Translations under genes and position numbers: made by a program
In this document: piece after piece, positions 34,600-43,455 of the stretch
Layout: the number at the start of each line of letters is the position of its first letter
Position numbering within the stretch: position 1 is the first letter of the stretch
Assembly (NCBI RefSeq): GCF_001418255.1
Contig: NZ_LIPV01000004.1
Span: 229,170-293,169 of the forward strand
DNA from: Thiomonas bhubaneswarensis
GTDB lineage: Bacteria; Pseudomonadota; Gammaproteobacteria; Burkholderiales; Burkholderiaceae_C
DNA length: 64,000 nt
Direction of reading: 5' to 3'
The notes under the pieces: model-generated
Told to the model about the DNA's origin: nothing
What the model saw: the letters and a program-made list of their open reading frames with translations, nothing else
Database searches by the model: none

Positions 34600-35847
34600 T
34601 TACAGGCTAAGCAAAGTCTGGACCACCTGGTTCTGTGTCTTGATGGTCTGCGCATTGGCCTGATAGGCCTGCTGCGCGACGATGAGATTGACCAGTTGCG
34701 ACGACAAATCGACGTTGGATTGCTCCACGGCACTCGACTGCAGCACCCCGAGCCCCCCGCCGCCAGGCTGGCCGGTGAGCGGCTGCCCCGATGCGTAGGT
34801 GGGAACGAAGTAGTTGTTCCCCAGCCTCTGCAGCCCTTGCGGCGCCTTGAAGTTGGTCAGGGTGATCATGCCCAGCGTCGCCGACTGACCGTTGGTGTAG
34901 CGGCCGTAGATGACGCCACTCGGATCGACCGACAGATTGCTGAGTTGGCCCACCGCCGAACCGTCGGTGGTGAGCGCGTTCACCACCGAGGTGGCGTTGT
35001 AGTTGGTCGAACCGGCAAAGTTCAGGGTGATGTTCGACGGCGCGGCGCCATCGGCCCAGGTGATGCCGCTGACTGCAAGGGTCGCGGTGCCGCTGATGGC
35101 ACCGGTGGGGGTGAACTGAATGGTCGAAGGACCACCGCTGGTGATGCCGCCCGCCGCGCTGGTGCCGTCCACGGAGTAATACACGTTCCACGCCTGGCCG
35201 CTGGCAGTGGCCCCGGTGGACGGCAGCGCGTAGTAGGTCGTGAGCAGATGCGCGGTGCCCAGGCTGTCGTAGACGGTGCTGGTCGTGGAATAGTTGTAGC
35301 TGGTGGGGTCGCTGGTGCTGAAGGCGGTGCCACTGGCGATGGGGGTGACCGAGGCGTTGAGATTCAACTGCAGGGTGCCGCTGGTCGTGGCCTTCGGGGC
35401 CAGCGTGGTGGCCGTGATCTGCAGCGGCCCAGAGCCTCCGGTGAGTACACCGCTGACCGCCGGAGTGCCGATGAGCTGGCCGCCGCTGGCATCGACGATG
35501 TAGCCGTTCTTGTCGAGCTGGAACTGGCCGTTGCGGCCATACACCGTGGAGCCGTTGTAGTCGAACTGGAAGAAGCCGCTGCCGTTGATGGCCACGTCGA
35601 GCGGGTTGCTGGTGGCTTCGATATTGCCCTGCGAGAACTGCTGCGCCACGGTAGAAACGGTGGTGCCGATACCGACCTGCCCGTACTGCGGCGAGGTGCC
35701 GGCGATGGCTGCGGCGTAGCTGTCGGCGAACTCGGCGTTGGAGCTCTTGAAGCCGACGGTGCTGGCGTTGGCGATGTTGTTGCCCATCACCTGCAAATCG
35801 GTGGAAGCGGCCTTCAGGCCGGACAGGGCGGTTTGAAACGTGCTCAT
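34600..35847 (-). CDS. flgE: Flagellar hook protein FlgE
   Basis: The 415-aa protein has N-terminal MSTFQTALSGLKAASTDLQV, then MGNNIANASTVGFKSSNAEF, and C-terminal SAVEQSNVDLSSQLVNLIVA, then QQAYQANAQTIKTQNQVVQ. The central domain is Gly/Ser/Thr-rich. It polymerises into the hook under control of FlgD and FliK. The gene lies 49 bases after flgD. Confidence 0.97.
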   Translation of the reverse strand: MSTFQTALSGLKAASTDLQVMGNNIANASTVGFKSSNAEFADSYAAAIAGTSPQYGQVGIGTTVSTVAQQFSQGNIEATSNPLDVAINGSGFFQFDYNGSTVYGRNGQFQLDKNGYIVDASGGQLIGTPAVSGVLTGGSGPLQITATTLAPKATTSGTLQLNLNASVTPIASGTAFSTSDPTSYNYSTTSTVYDSLGTAHLLTTYYALPSTGATASGQAWNVYYSVDGTSAAGGITSGGPSTIQFTPTGAISGTATLAVSGITWADGAAPSNITLNFAGSTNYNATSVVNALTTDGSAVGQLSNLSVDPSGVIYGRYTNGQSATLGMITLTNFKAPQGLQRLGNNYFVPTYASGQPLTGQPGGGGLGVLQSSAVEQSNVDLSSQLVNLIVAQQAYQANAQTIKTQNQVVQTLLSL

Positions 35848-35896
35848 GGAATCCCCCGGAAAACGATGTGATCGGAATGCTGAAAGGTTCTGGCGC

Positions 35897-36595
35897 TTAC
35901 ATCACGCCCTGGATGCTCGACAGCGGTACGGTGCCGCTCTGGCCCTGCAACTGCAGCGACGGGCCGTTGCTGCCGCTCAGATAGACCGACTGCACCTTGC
36001 CCGTGCCGAAGGGCACTGCGGCCACCGATTGGCCGGTGCCGTCGGTGGCGCTGACGTTGAAGGTGTAGTTGCCCGCCGGGGCCTGCTGGCCGTTGCTGGT
36101 GGAGCCGTCCCAGGTGAAGGTCTGCACGCCGGTGGGCAGCGCCCCGAGCTGCAGGGTGCTGACGGTCTGCCCGGCGCTGTTGACCACCTGCACCTGCACG
36201 TTCTGCGCGGCGGAGGCCAGGGTGAAGCCACCGGCCGCAGTGCCGCTGGCGGGCAGGCTGACGCTGTTGTTGTCGAACACCACGGTCTGCCCCACCAGAT
36301 TGGCCGCCTGCAGACCCTGGGTCTGGGCGAGCTGGGCGGTGAGGGTGGCCATGGACTGCTGCATGCTCTGAATGCCGCTGGCCGTGCTGAACTGGGCCAG
36401 CTGGGCCGAGAGGTCCTGGTTGCTCAGCGGGTTCATCGGGTCCTGGTTGGTGAGCTGGGTCACCAGCAGGGTGTAGAAGGTGTTGACGTCGGCCAGACCG
36501 CCCAGACCGCTGGTGCTGCTGCCCGAGGTGCCGCTGCTGCTGCTGGTCTGCAGCGAGGAGAGGAAGGCGTTGGAGCCGATGGGAGAGGTGCTCAT
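35897..36595 (-). CDS. flgD: Hook-cap protein FlgD
   Basis: The 232-aa protein carries the FlgD N-terminal motif DVNTFYTLLVTQLTNQDPMN, then PLSNQDLSAQLAQFSTASGI. The C-terminal Tudor/fibronectin-like part includes TFTWDGSTSNGQQAPAGNYT. It caps the growing hook and is required for FlgE assembly. A Ser/Gly-rich run lies near residues 13-28. Confidence 0.96.
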   Translation of the reverse strand: MSTSPIGSNAFLSSLQTSSSSGTSGSSTSGLGGLADVNTFYTLLVTQLTNQDPMNPLSNQDLSAQLAQFSTASGIQSMQQSMATLTAQLAQTQGLQAANLVGQTVVFDNNSVSLPASGTAAGGFTLASAAQNVQVQVVNSAGQTVSTLQLGALPTGVQTFTWDGSTSNGQQAPAGNYTFNVSATDGTGQSVAAVPFGTGKVQSVYLSGSNGPSLQLQGQSGTVPLSSIQGVM

Positions 36596-36623
36596 GGTGG
36601 GTTTCCTTGTTCAGCGCCGAGGG

Positions 36624-37040
36624 TCATTGGCCCAGGGTGAGGGTTTTCAGCAGCAGGTTCTTGGTGGTGGTCATCACGTTGACGTCGGCCTGATAGGCGC
36701 GCGAGGCGGAAATCATGTTGACCATCTCGTCGACCGGATTGACGTTGGGGTAGCTGACGTAGCCGTCCTTGTTCGCCAGCGGGTTGCCGGGGTCATAGAC
36801 GAACTTGAGCGGGCCGGGCTTTTCCACCACGCCGGCCACCTGCACACCGTTGACACCGGCGGGCACGCCCGGGCCGGACAGAGGCTGCGCGGCAAACACC
36901 ACTTCGCGGGCACGGTAGGGCTGGCCGTTGGAGCTGACGGCGGAGTTGGCGTTGGCCAGATTGCTGGCCACGACGTTGAGACGGTAGCTCTCGGCCGTGA
37001 GACCGGAGTTGGCGACGTCGAGGGCGGAGAACAGGGACAT
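36624..37040 (-). CDS. flgC: Proximal rod protein FlgC
   Basis: The 138-aa protein begins MSLFSALDVANSGLTAESYR, then LNVVASNLANANS, and ends NVNPVDEMVNMISASRAYQA, then DVNVMTTTKNLLLKTL. Length and motifs are typical for FlgC. It lies 16 bases downstream of flgB. Confidence 0.97.
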   Translation of the reverse strand: MSLFSALDVANSGLTAESYRLNVVASNLANANSAVSSNGQPYRAREVVFAAQPLSGPGVPAGVNGVQVAGVVEKPGPLKFVYDPGNPLANKDGYVSYPNVNPVDEMVNMISASRAYQADVNVMTTTKNLLLKTLTLGQ

Positions 37041-37056
37041 GGTGTCGGTCCTGGAA

Positions 37057-37464
37057 TCAGTTGCCGGTGATGGCCGAGGTCAGGGTTTTGATCTTGCCGG
37101 TGAGAAAGGTCAGGTCGGCTTCGTACTGAATGCTGTTTTTCTGGAACGCCGCCTGCTCGCGGTTCATGTCGACCGAATTGCCGTCGAGCCGCACGGTGTT
37201 GCCGGCCTGGTAGGCGACGAAGTCCGAGCCCGCCGGGGCGACGCTGCCTGCGAGCTGGCGGGGATGGTCGGTCTTGAGCGGCAGGCTGCCGGTTTGCTGA
37301 CCGGACAGCGCGGCCTTGTAAGCGGCCGAGAAATCCAGGTCCACCGCCTTGTAGCCGGGCGTATTGGTGTTGGCGATGTTGGCCGACAGCAGTTGCTGCC
37401 GCTGCGCCCGCAGGTTCAGTGCGGTTTGAAGCGGGGCGAATTCGCGGTCGAGGGCTGAGGTCAT
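37057..37464 (-). CDS. flgB: Proximal rod protein FlgB
   Basis: The 135-aa protein contains LRAQRQQLLSANIANTNTPG, then YKAVDLDFSAA, and the C-terminal DMNREQAAFQKNSIQYEADL. It is the first gene of the long flg operon. A sigma-54-like promoter lies about 70 bases upstream. Confidence 0.96.
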   Translation of the reverse strand: MTSALDREFAPLQTALNLRAQRQQLLSANIANTNTPGYKAVDLDFSAAYKAALSGQQTGSLPLKTDHPRQLAGSVAPAGSDFVAYQAGNTVRLDGNSVDMNREQAAFQKNSIQYEADLTFLTGKIKTLTSAITGN

Positions 37465-37533
37465 GGCTGTTGTTTCTGAGCGTTGCTGGCCCTGTTGACT
37501 GCAGATTCCATGCCAGCGAGGTCAAGCCGCTGC

Positions 37534-37548
37534 GCAACTGCCTTGCCC
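37534..37548 (-). promoter_or_regulatory. Sigma-54-like promoter of the flgB operon
   Basis: Minus strand GGGCAAGGCAGTTGC matches TGGCACGRNNNTTGC at the -24 GG and -12 GC with the required 10-base spacing; mismatches are at two other positions. The predicted start site gives a ~58-base leader before flgB. Confidence 0.65.
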
Positions 37549-37656
37549 TCGGAGAATGCGTTTGCCACGGCGAGCGGCAAGCGCCCAGCGGCAAGAGTTT
37601 GCCGGTCAGGGGATGTGCGGCAGGCAGTCGTCAGGGGCGAAAGAGACGCGTCCTTG

Positions 37657-37672
37657 CTGGTATGAACCTTGC
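37657..37672 (+). promoter_or_regulatory. Sigma-54-like promoter of flgA
   Basis: CTGGTATGAACCTTGC has the -24 GG and -12 GC separated by 10 bases and an intact TTGC, with two mismatches in the -24 box. It lies 47 bases before the flgA ATG and opposite the flgB promoter, giving a divergent sigma-54 pair. Confidence 0.6.
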
Positions 37673-37718
37673 GGATTGTGGGCGTCTTCTCCAACTCTGG
37701 CCCTTTAGTCTTCACGCC

Positions 37719-38459
37719 ATGCTGCGCATCTTTCCTCGGTTTCGTCATGGCCGGTTTGTCGCCGGTCTGTGGGCTCTCGGCCTTGTCATCGCACTGGGCG
37801 GCATGTCGGCGGCCTGGGCGGTGCCTGCCGCGGAGAGCCCTGCGAAGATTCGCGCGGCGGTCGAGGCCTTCGTGCGCGCGGGTCTGCCTGCGAGTGGCGA
37901 GAAGGTGATGATCGACGTGCAGGGCCCCGCACCCGGATTGCGCTTTCCGCCCTGCGCCGAGCTTCGCACCGCCTACTTCGGCAACCCGAATCCCTATGGC
38001 GCGCAGACGGTGGAAGTGCGCTGCGCGAGGCCTGCGGTGTGGACGCTTTATCTGCCGGTACGTGTCGACCGGCAGCAGGGCGTGGTGGTCGTGGCGCGCG
38101 CGCTGCAGGCCGGGCATGTGCTTACCGCAGCCGACCTCACCACGGTCGAGCGCGATGCGACGCGTCTGCCCCCAGGGGCGGTGAACGATGCCCAGGCGCT
38201 GGTCGGGCAGGTGCTGCGCTACAGCGTGGCGGCTGGCCAGCCGCTGGTGCAGAGCATGCTGACGGGCCCGCAGCTGGTCCATTACGGCCAGTCGGTCAGC
38301 CTCGTCGCCCAGGGGCTGGGGGTACGACTGGTGGCGCTGGGGCAGGCCCTGGCCGATGGCCGGGTCGGGCAGTCGGTGCTGGTGCGCAATGTGCAGTCGG
38401 GCCGGGTGGTCAGCGGCGTCGTGGATGCGCAGGGGCAGGTGGTGGTGCCGCTGCAGTAA
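37719..38459 (+). CDS. flgA: P-ring assembly chaperone FlgA
   Basis: The 246-aa protein has an N-terminal signal segment (RFVAGLWALGLVIALGGMSA, then AWA). The SAF/FlgA C-terminal region follows: ARALQAGHVLTAADLTTVER, LVGQVLRYSVAAGQPLVQSM and RVVSGVVDAQGQVVVPLQ. It is a periplasmic chaperone for FlgI. The frame is open upstream, but ATG at 37719 starts the signal peptide and lies downstream of the promoter. It is transcribed divergently from flgB, as is common. Confidence 0.92.
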   Translation: MLRIFPRFRHGRFVAGLWALGLVIALGGMSAAWAVPAAESPAKIRAAVEAFVRAGLPASGEKVMIDVQGPAPGLRFPPCAELRTAYFGNPNPYGAQTVEVRCARPAVWTLYLPVRVDRQQGVVVVARALQAGHVLTAADLTTVERDATRLPPGAVNDAQALVGQVLRYSVAAGQPLVQSMLTGPQLVHYGQSVSLVAQGLGVRLVALGQALADGRVGQSVLVRNVQSGRVVSGVVDAQGQVVVPLQ

Positions 38460-38479
38460 GTCAGGGTTGATGGCGTCAA

Positions 38480-38501
38480 AAAACCGTCTTTACGGGGTTT
38501 T
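38480..38501 (+). terminator. Possible weak terminator after flgA
   Basis: AAAACCGT-cttt-ACGG(GG)TTTT forms a short A/T plus C/G stem with a two-base bulge and a terminal T run. It lies 20 bases after the flgA stop. The short stem makes it uncertain. Confidence 0.35.
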
Positions 38502-38637
38502 GAGGGGAATGGCGGCCTGATTCAATCCTTGGATGGCTGTAATTGGGGGCAAGTATCCACTGATAAATGCTCGAGGGTGGCATAACGGGGTGGCACCGGG
38601 TTTGCTATGCAGGGATCAACCCTATTAGGAGATCCTC

Positions 38638-39615
38638 ATGCGAGCCCTTGCCCTGATGCCCACTGCCGAGTCGAGCGCGTGGTCTGCGCCGCACTTGAGC
38701 GTGATTGAGAGTCGGTGCGATGACGCCGCTTCCTTGGCGGTGCAGCCACCCAGCTCCGCAGACACCGAGGCGTTGCGCCTCGCTCGACAGATCTATGCCG
38801 CCTGGTTGCAGCGCTGTCTGCGCCTGGGGGCTTATCGCCAGAATCCTGGTGCGGTGGCGGCGTTGCCGCGAGCTGCGATCGAACACCAGCTCGACCAGGC
38901 GATCGAGGCCTGCGGGCCAGATACCGCCGATCTCCCGCCCTTGCGCGAGGCGCAGTTGCAGCGGCTCGACGAACTCTGCCTGTTGATCAATGCGCTTGCC
39001 GCCACCGACAAGCAGCAGCTTCGCGCCATGCAGACCTGGGACCGTCTGATCGATCTGGGCCTGGACGTGCTGCAGGGCTTTGCCGATCTCGAGGTGGCGC
39101 TGGCCGCCCAGCGCGCGGCGCATGACCCGCTCACCGGGCTGCCGGGGCGCGCCGCGCTGCAGCAGCGTCTGCAGGGCGAACAGTCTCTGGTCTCACGCCA
39201 AGGTCGCCCATGCGCGGTCGTGATGCTCGATGTCGATCACTTCAAGTGCGTCAACGACCAGCACGGCCACCAGACCGGCGACCGGGTACTGACGGCGCTT
39301 GCCCGCCTCATGCGCAGCACACTGCGCCCCTACGACGGGGTTTATCGCTACGGCGGCGAGGAGTTCGTGCTCGTTCTGCCCGGCGCCACGGCGGCGCAGG
39401 CGGTGCGTATCGTCGATCGCATGCGGCAGGCCATCGCGCAGCGTCCTCTGGTGCAGACCCAGACTGGCGGCTTGCACATCAGCATCTCCGCAGGCGTGGC
39501 GGCCCTGACCGACCGCGCGATCGCCCAGACCCTGCGCTGTGCCGATCTGGCGCTCTACAACGCCAAGGCCGAGGGGCGGGATCAGGTGCGCCTCGAGCGC
39601 GGAACGTGCCGATGA
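38638..39615 (+). CDS. Soluble GGDEF diguanylate cyclase
   Basis: The 325-aa protein has a helical N-terminal half (about 45-160) without recognised ligand-binding motifs, then a GGDEF domain from DPLTGLPGRAAL. It has LDVDHFKCVNDQHGHQTGD, the active-site GGEEF and an RPYD sequence five residues before it, consistent with product inhibition. No membrane segment is present. AGGAG precedes the ATG by about seven bases. It stands between flgA and the CheW-like module, so a motility-linked c-di-GMP pool is plausible. Confidence 0.93.
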   Translation: MRALALMPTAESSAWSAPHLSVIESRCDDAASLAVQPPSSADTEALRLARQIYAAWLQRCLRLGAYRQNPGAVAALPRAAIEHQLDQAIEACGPDTADLPPLREAQLQRLDELCLLINALAATDKQQLRAMQTWDRLIDLGLDVLQGFADLEVALAAQRAAHDPLTGLPGRAALQQRLQGEQSLVSRQGRPCAVVMLDVDHFKCVNDQHGHQTGDRVLTALARLMRSTLRPYDGVYRYGGEEFVLVLPGATAAQAVRIVDRMRQAIAQRPLVQTQTGGLHISISAGVAALTDRAIAQTLRCADLALYNAKAEGRDQVRLERGTCR

Positions 39616-39642
39616 GATCTTCGTCTTGCGCCATGCGCTCAT

Positions 39643-40910
<1,268 letters not shown>

Positions 40911-40914
<4 letters not shown>

Positions 40915-41519
40915 GCGCCACCGCACGGCCGCCCGAAGGTGGCGCTCAACTCCCTCGGGGGGTCGAGCGTAGCGAGGAGGGTAGTGCAGTGAGCGCGCCG
41001 GGGCATGCCATGAGCCAAGGCTTGTCCTGGTTGAGGTTTCGAGTGGGCGGCCAGATTCATGCGCTGGAGGCGGCCCCCGTGCGGCAGGTCGTTCTGGCAC
41101 CCCGGCTGATTGCCTTGCCGAGCCCCGAGCGGCAACCGCACTGCGCCGGGCTGATGGCGTGGCAGGGCCGACCGCTGCTGGTGCTCGATCTGGGCACCTG
41201 CCTGCTGCGGCGCTCCAGCCTTGCCGGTGGCGATGCGCGCTTCCTGGTCTGGACGCAGGCGCAGCAGGCCGGCGTGTTGGCCGTGGACGGTGTGGAGGGC
41301 TTGCTGCGGCTGAGCCCGGCCACCCTCACGAGGCACTGGGCGCCCGCCAGGCCGGGGCTGCCCGCGCCGTGGAACGCCATTCAGGGTCTGCTGCATGCGG
41401 GGGAGGGCGCGGGCGATCGACCTTCTGCGTCGCTGCCCGCCTCGGCCGACCCGATCGCCGTGTTCGATGTCGCCGCCTTGTGGCAGGCATGCTGGGCCGA
41501 GGCGGAGAGGTCAAGATGA
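40911..41519 (+). CDS. CheW-like coupling protein
   Basis: The 202-aa product has a CheW-like fold: [40 protein letters not shown] and [20 protein letters not shown]. It should couple receptors to a kinase or scaffold. ATG at 40911 overlaps the preceding stop (ATGA). GTG at 40989, preceded by GAGGAGG, is a strong alternative start that would drop 26 residues encoded by a dispersed-repeat-like sequence (CTCCCTCGGGGGGTCGAGCG). It is the middle gene of a three-gene operon. Confidence 0.75.
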
Positions 41520-42694
41520 TGCGCAACCCGCAACGCCGCCTGCTGTGGCTGAGCCTGATGGCCCTGATCTGGGGCGCGGGCCTGGTCGCGCTCGTCTGGG
41601 TCGATACCGAACCGCCGCTGCTGCTGACCGCATGGTGCGCGGGCGCTGCGCTGCTCGTGGTGCTGGCTTTCTATCTGGGGCTGCTGTTTCGGCTGGATGT
41701 GCTGCAGATGCAGCACATCCAGCGCGAACGCCTGCTGGCCCCCGCTGCGTCGCAGCGCGATGACGCCCCGGTGTCGGCCATCTGGCAGCCGCTGGTCGAC
41801 GTGGTCGCAGCCATACGCCCAGCCTTGGACCAGGCAAAGGACGACAAGGCTAGGCTCGACGCGCTGGCGTCTGCACTCGAAGCCGAGCGGGCGCGTGGTC
41901 TGGCCTTGCAGCGCCAGGTCGCGCAGGCCGAAGCCCGGCTCGCCGCGCTGCGAGGGCAGGCGCAGCAGGCAGCACAGGCTTTGTCATCTTTGGAATCCGC
42001 CTGGTTGAACACACAGCCATGGCCGGACGCACCGACCGGGCAAGGCAAAGACAAAACAGACCTGGCTGGGCAGAGCCATGTCGAGGCATTCCAGGCGCTG
42101 GAAGAGGCGGTGGAAGAGCTGCAGACCGCTATGGAGGCCCAGGCCGTGGCGATGAACGAGCGCGATGCTGCGATTCGAGCCTACGTCCAAGCCCGCGAGG
42201 CTACGAGTGAGCAGAGCGCCCTTCAACAGAGACGCTACGCCGAGCGGCTCGCCCAATCCGCCGAGGCGCTGACGTTGCTGGGCCTGAATCTGCGTCTGCA
42301 ACTTTCGCATCTTGCCTCCGACCCAGCGGCCGAGGGTTTGCCGCTGGAGCAGACCGAGACCGACCTCGACGCCTTGCTGGCAAGCGCGGGAGAGATGAAT
42401 TTGCAGACCGCGCCCGCGCTCGATGATCTCCCCACCGTCCCGGAGCCGTTTCCCAATCAGGCAGCGACGAACAGCGATGCCGCGCAGGCGCGACTTCGGG
42501 CATCGTTGAACGCCGTCGCGCAGGCGATCGCCGCCGCGCAGCAGGCCGGTGAGCGCCAGCGCCTGCACCAGGAACATTGTCGGGAAGCGCTTGGGCAAAG
42601 AACGGCGGCTCGGGCCCAGATTCAGACTACGGTGAGTCACGTTCGCGAGACGCTGGGGCGGGCAGTCCGGGAGAGTGTTCAGGAACGAAACTGA
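41516..42694 (+). CDS. Two-TM coiled-coil protein, divergent receptor-like partner of the CheW-like module
   Basis: The 392-aa protein has two hydrophobic segments near residues 10-32 and 38-60, then ~330 residues rich in Ala, Gln, Glu and Leu that should form long coiled coils. No canonical receptor hairpin is present. LTLLGLNLRLQLSHLASD near residues 245-262 is at most a distant echo of the [12 protein letters not shown] tip. ATG at 41516 overlaps the CheW-like stop (ATGA), so it is translationally coupled. A membrane-anchored signalling or scaffolding role is inferred from operon context only. Confidence 0.7.
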   Translation: MMRNPQRRLLWLSLMALIWGAGLVALVWVDTEPPLLLTAWCAGAALLVVLAFYLGLLFRLDVLQMQHIQRERLLAPAASQRDDAPVSAIWQPLVDVVAAIRPALDQAKDDKARLDALASALEAERARGLALQRQVAQAEARLAALRGQAQQAAQALSSLESAWLNTQPWPDAPTGQGKDKTDLAGQSHVEAFQALEEAVEELQTAMEAQAVAMNERDAAIRAYVQAREATSEQSALQQRRYAERLAQSAEALTLLGLNLRLQLSHLASDPAAEGLPLEQTETDLDALLASAGEMNLQTAPALDDLPTVPEPFPNQAATNSDAAQARLRASLNAVAQAIAAAQQAGERQRLHQEHCREALGQRTAARAQIQTTVSHVRETLGRAVRESVQERN

Positions 42695-42760
42695 ATGACC
42701 GGAGGTAAGGCGCACGCTCCCGGGATGTTCAGTGCGCAACGGCATCGTTGAGCGTCGCCC

Positions 42761-42787
42761 TAAAGTTTTGTCACTGCGTGCCGCCGT
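42761..42787 (+). promoter_or_regulatory. Sigma-28 promoter of the flagellin pseudogene
   Basis: TAAAGTTT-N11-GCCGCCGT: a perfect -35 box and correct spacing with a partly degenerate -10. It lies 69 bases before the pseudogene ATG, the same arrangement as the intact fliC. Confidence 0.75.
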
Positions 42788-42856
42788 GCGATGTGTGGAC
42801 AAGGACGTCTGCGGCCGACGCACGAGTCAGAACACACGAGGCAAGGGGGCCTCATC

Positions 42857-43252
42857 ATGGCCATTTCCGGCATCATCATCACCAACGTCAATTCGCTGAA
42901 CTCGCCCAACGCGCTCATCAGCACGTCCAGCAGCCTGAGCACCTACATTCAGCAGCTGTCCACGGGCAAGCAGATCAACGGCCCTGCGGACAACCCGGCG
43001 GGCTACGCCATTTCTTAGCGCTTCCAGACCCAGATCAACGGTTTGAACCAGGCAGTCAGCAACGGCAACCAGGCGGTCTCGCTGGTGCAGGGCTTCACCC
43101 AGCTGCAGTCCACCCAGGGCTACTCGCTAGGCAATGGCGGCAATATCGGCCTGAGCAGCATCAGCTCGCTGTCGACGGTGTCCGCGGTGGACGTCTCGAC
43201 CCTGGCCACGGCGAACTCGCTGCAACAGAGCTACCTCAAGCTGCTGCCTTAA
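42857..43252 (+). pseudogene. Deleted flagellin copy (fliC paralogue remnant)
   Basis: The 396-base copy aligns to the downstream fliC over its N and C termini. It carries a TAG at codon 54, where fliC has CAG. Two internal blocks are missing relative to fliC: 846 bases between copies of CTGGTGCAG and 234 bases between copies of TCTCGAC. The lengths account exactly for the difference (1476 - 1080 = 396) and both deletions are in frame. The sigma-28 promoter, ribosome-binding site region and terminator remain. A product of only 53 residues would be made. Confidence 0.92.
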
Positions 43253-43270
43253 GCGGATTTTTCAGACGGC

Positions 43271-43316
43271 TGCGGCCCAGTTCCGTCTTGCACGGGCAGG
43301 GCCGCACTGCTTTTTT
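43271..43316 (+). terminator. Terminator after the flagellin pseudogene
   Basis: TGCGGCCC and GGGCCGCA form a perfect 8-bp stem with a 20-base loop, followed after four bases by TTTTTT. It lies 18 bases after the pseudogene stop and isolates it from fliC. Confidence 0.75.
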
Positions 43317-43358
43317 GCGACGGTACCACCGCAATAGAACAATTTTCACCGGCAAGCC

Positions 43359-43385
43359 TAAAGTCCCACGCAGGCGTGCCGTCAA
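43359..43385 (+). promoter_or_regulatory. Sigma-28 promoter of fliC
   Basis: TAAAGTCC-N11-GCCGTCAA, close to the FliA consensus with correct spacing. The transcription start should lie near 43,392, giving a ~65-base leader. Confidence 0.8.
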
Positions 43386-43413
43386 GTGGAGTGCGGACAG
43401 GGTTGTCCGTATT

Positions 43414-43427
43414 CGGCACGGATGCCG
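43414..43427 (+). promoter_or_regulatory. Predicted CsrA-binding hairpin in the fliC leader
   Basis: CGGC-ACGGAT-GCCG forms a 4-bp stem displaying GGA in a hexaloop of the ANGGAN type preferred by CsrA. Further GGA motifs are present in the leader, including the ribosome-binding site AAAGGAG at 43,442-43,448. A second hairpin, CGGACA-gggt-TGTCCG, lies just upstream. The upstream hairpin site plus a site at the ribosome-binding sequence is the arrangement known from CsrA-controlled flagellin mRNAs. Confidence 0.6.
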
Positions 43428-43455
43428 GATTTCCCCATAGCAAAGGAGCTCCATC

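Noticed and set aside
42857..43252. Stop-codon readthrough producing a mini-flagellin
   Set aside because: A TAG at codon 54 aligned to CAG, plus two deletions at direct repeats, is better explained as decay. No recoding signal is visible.
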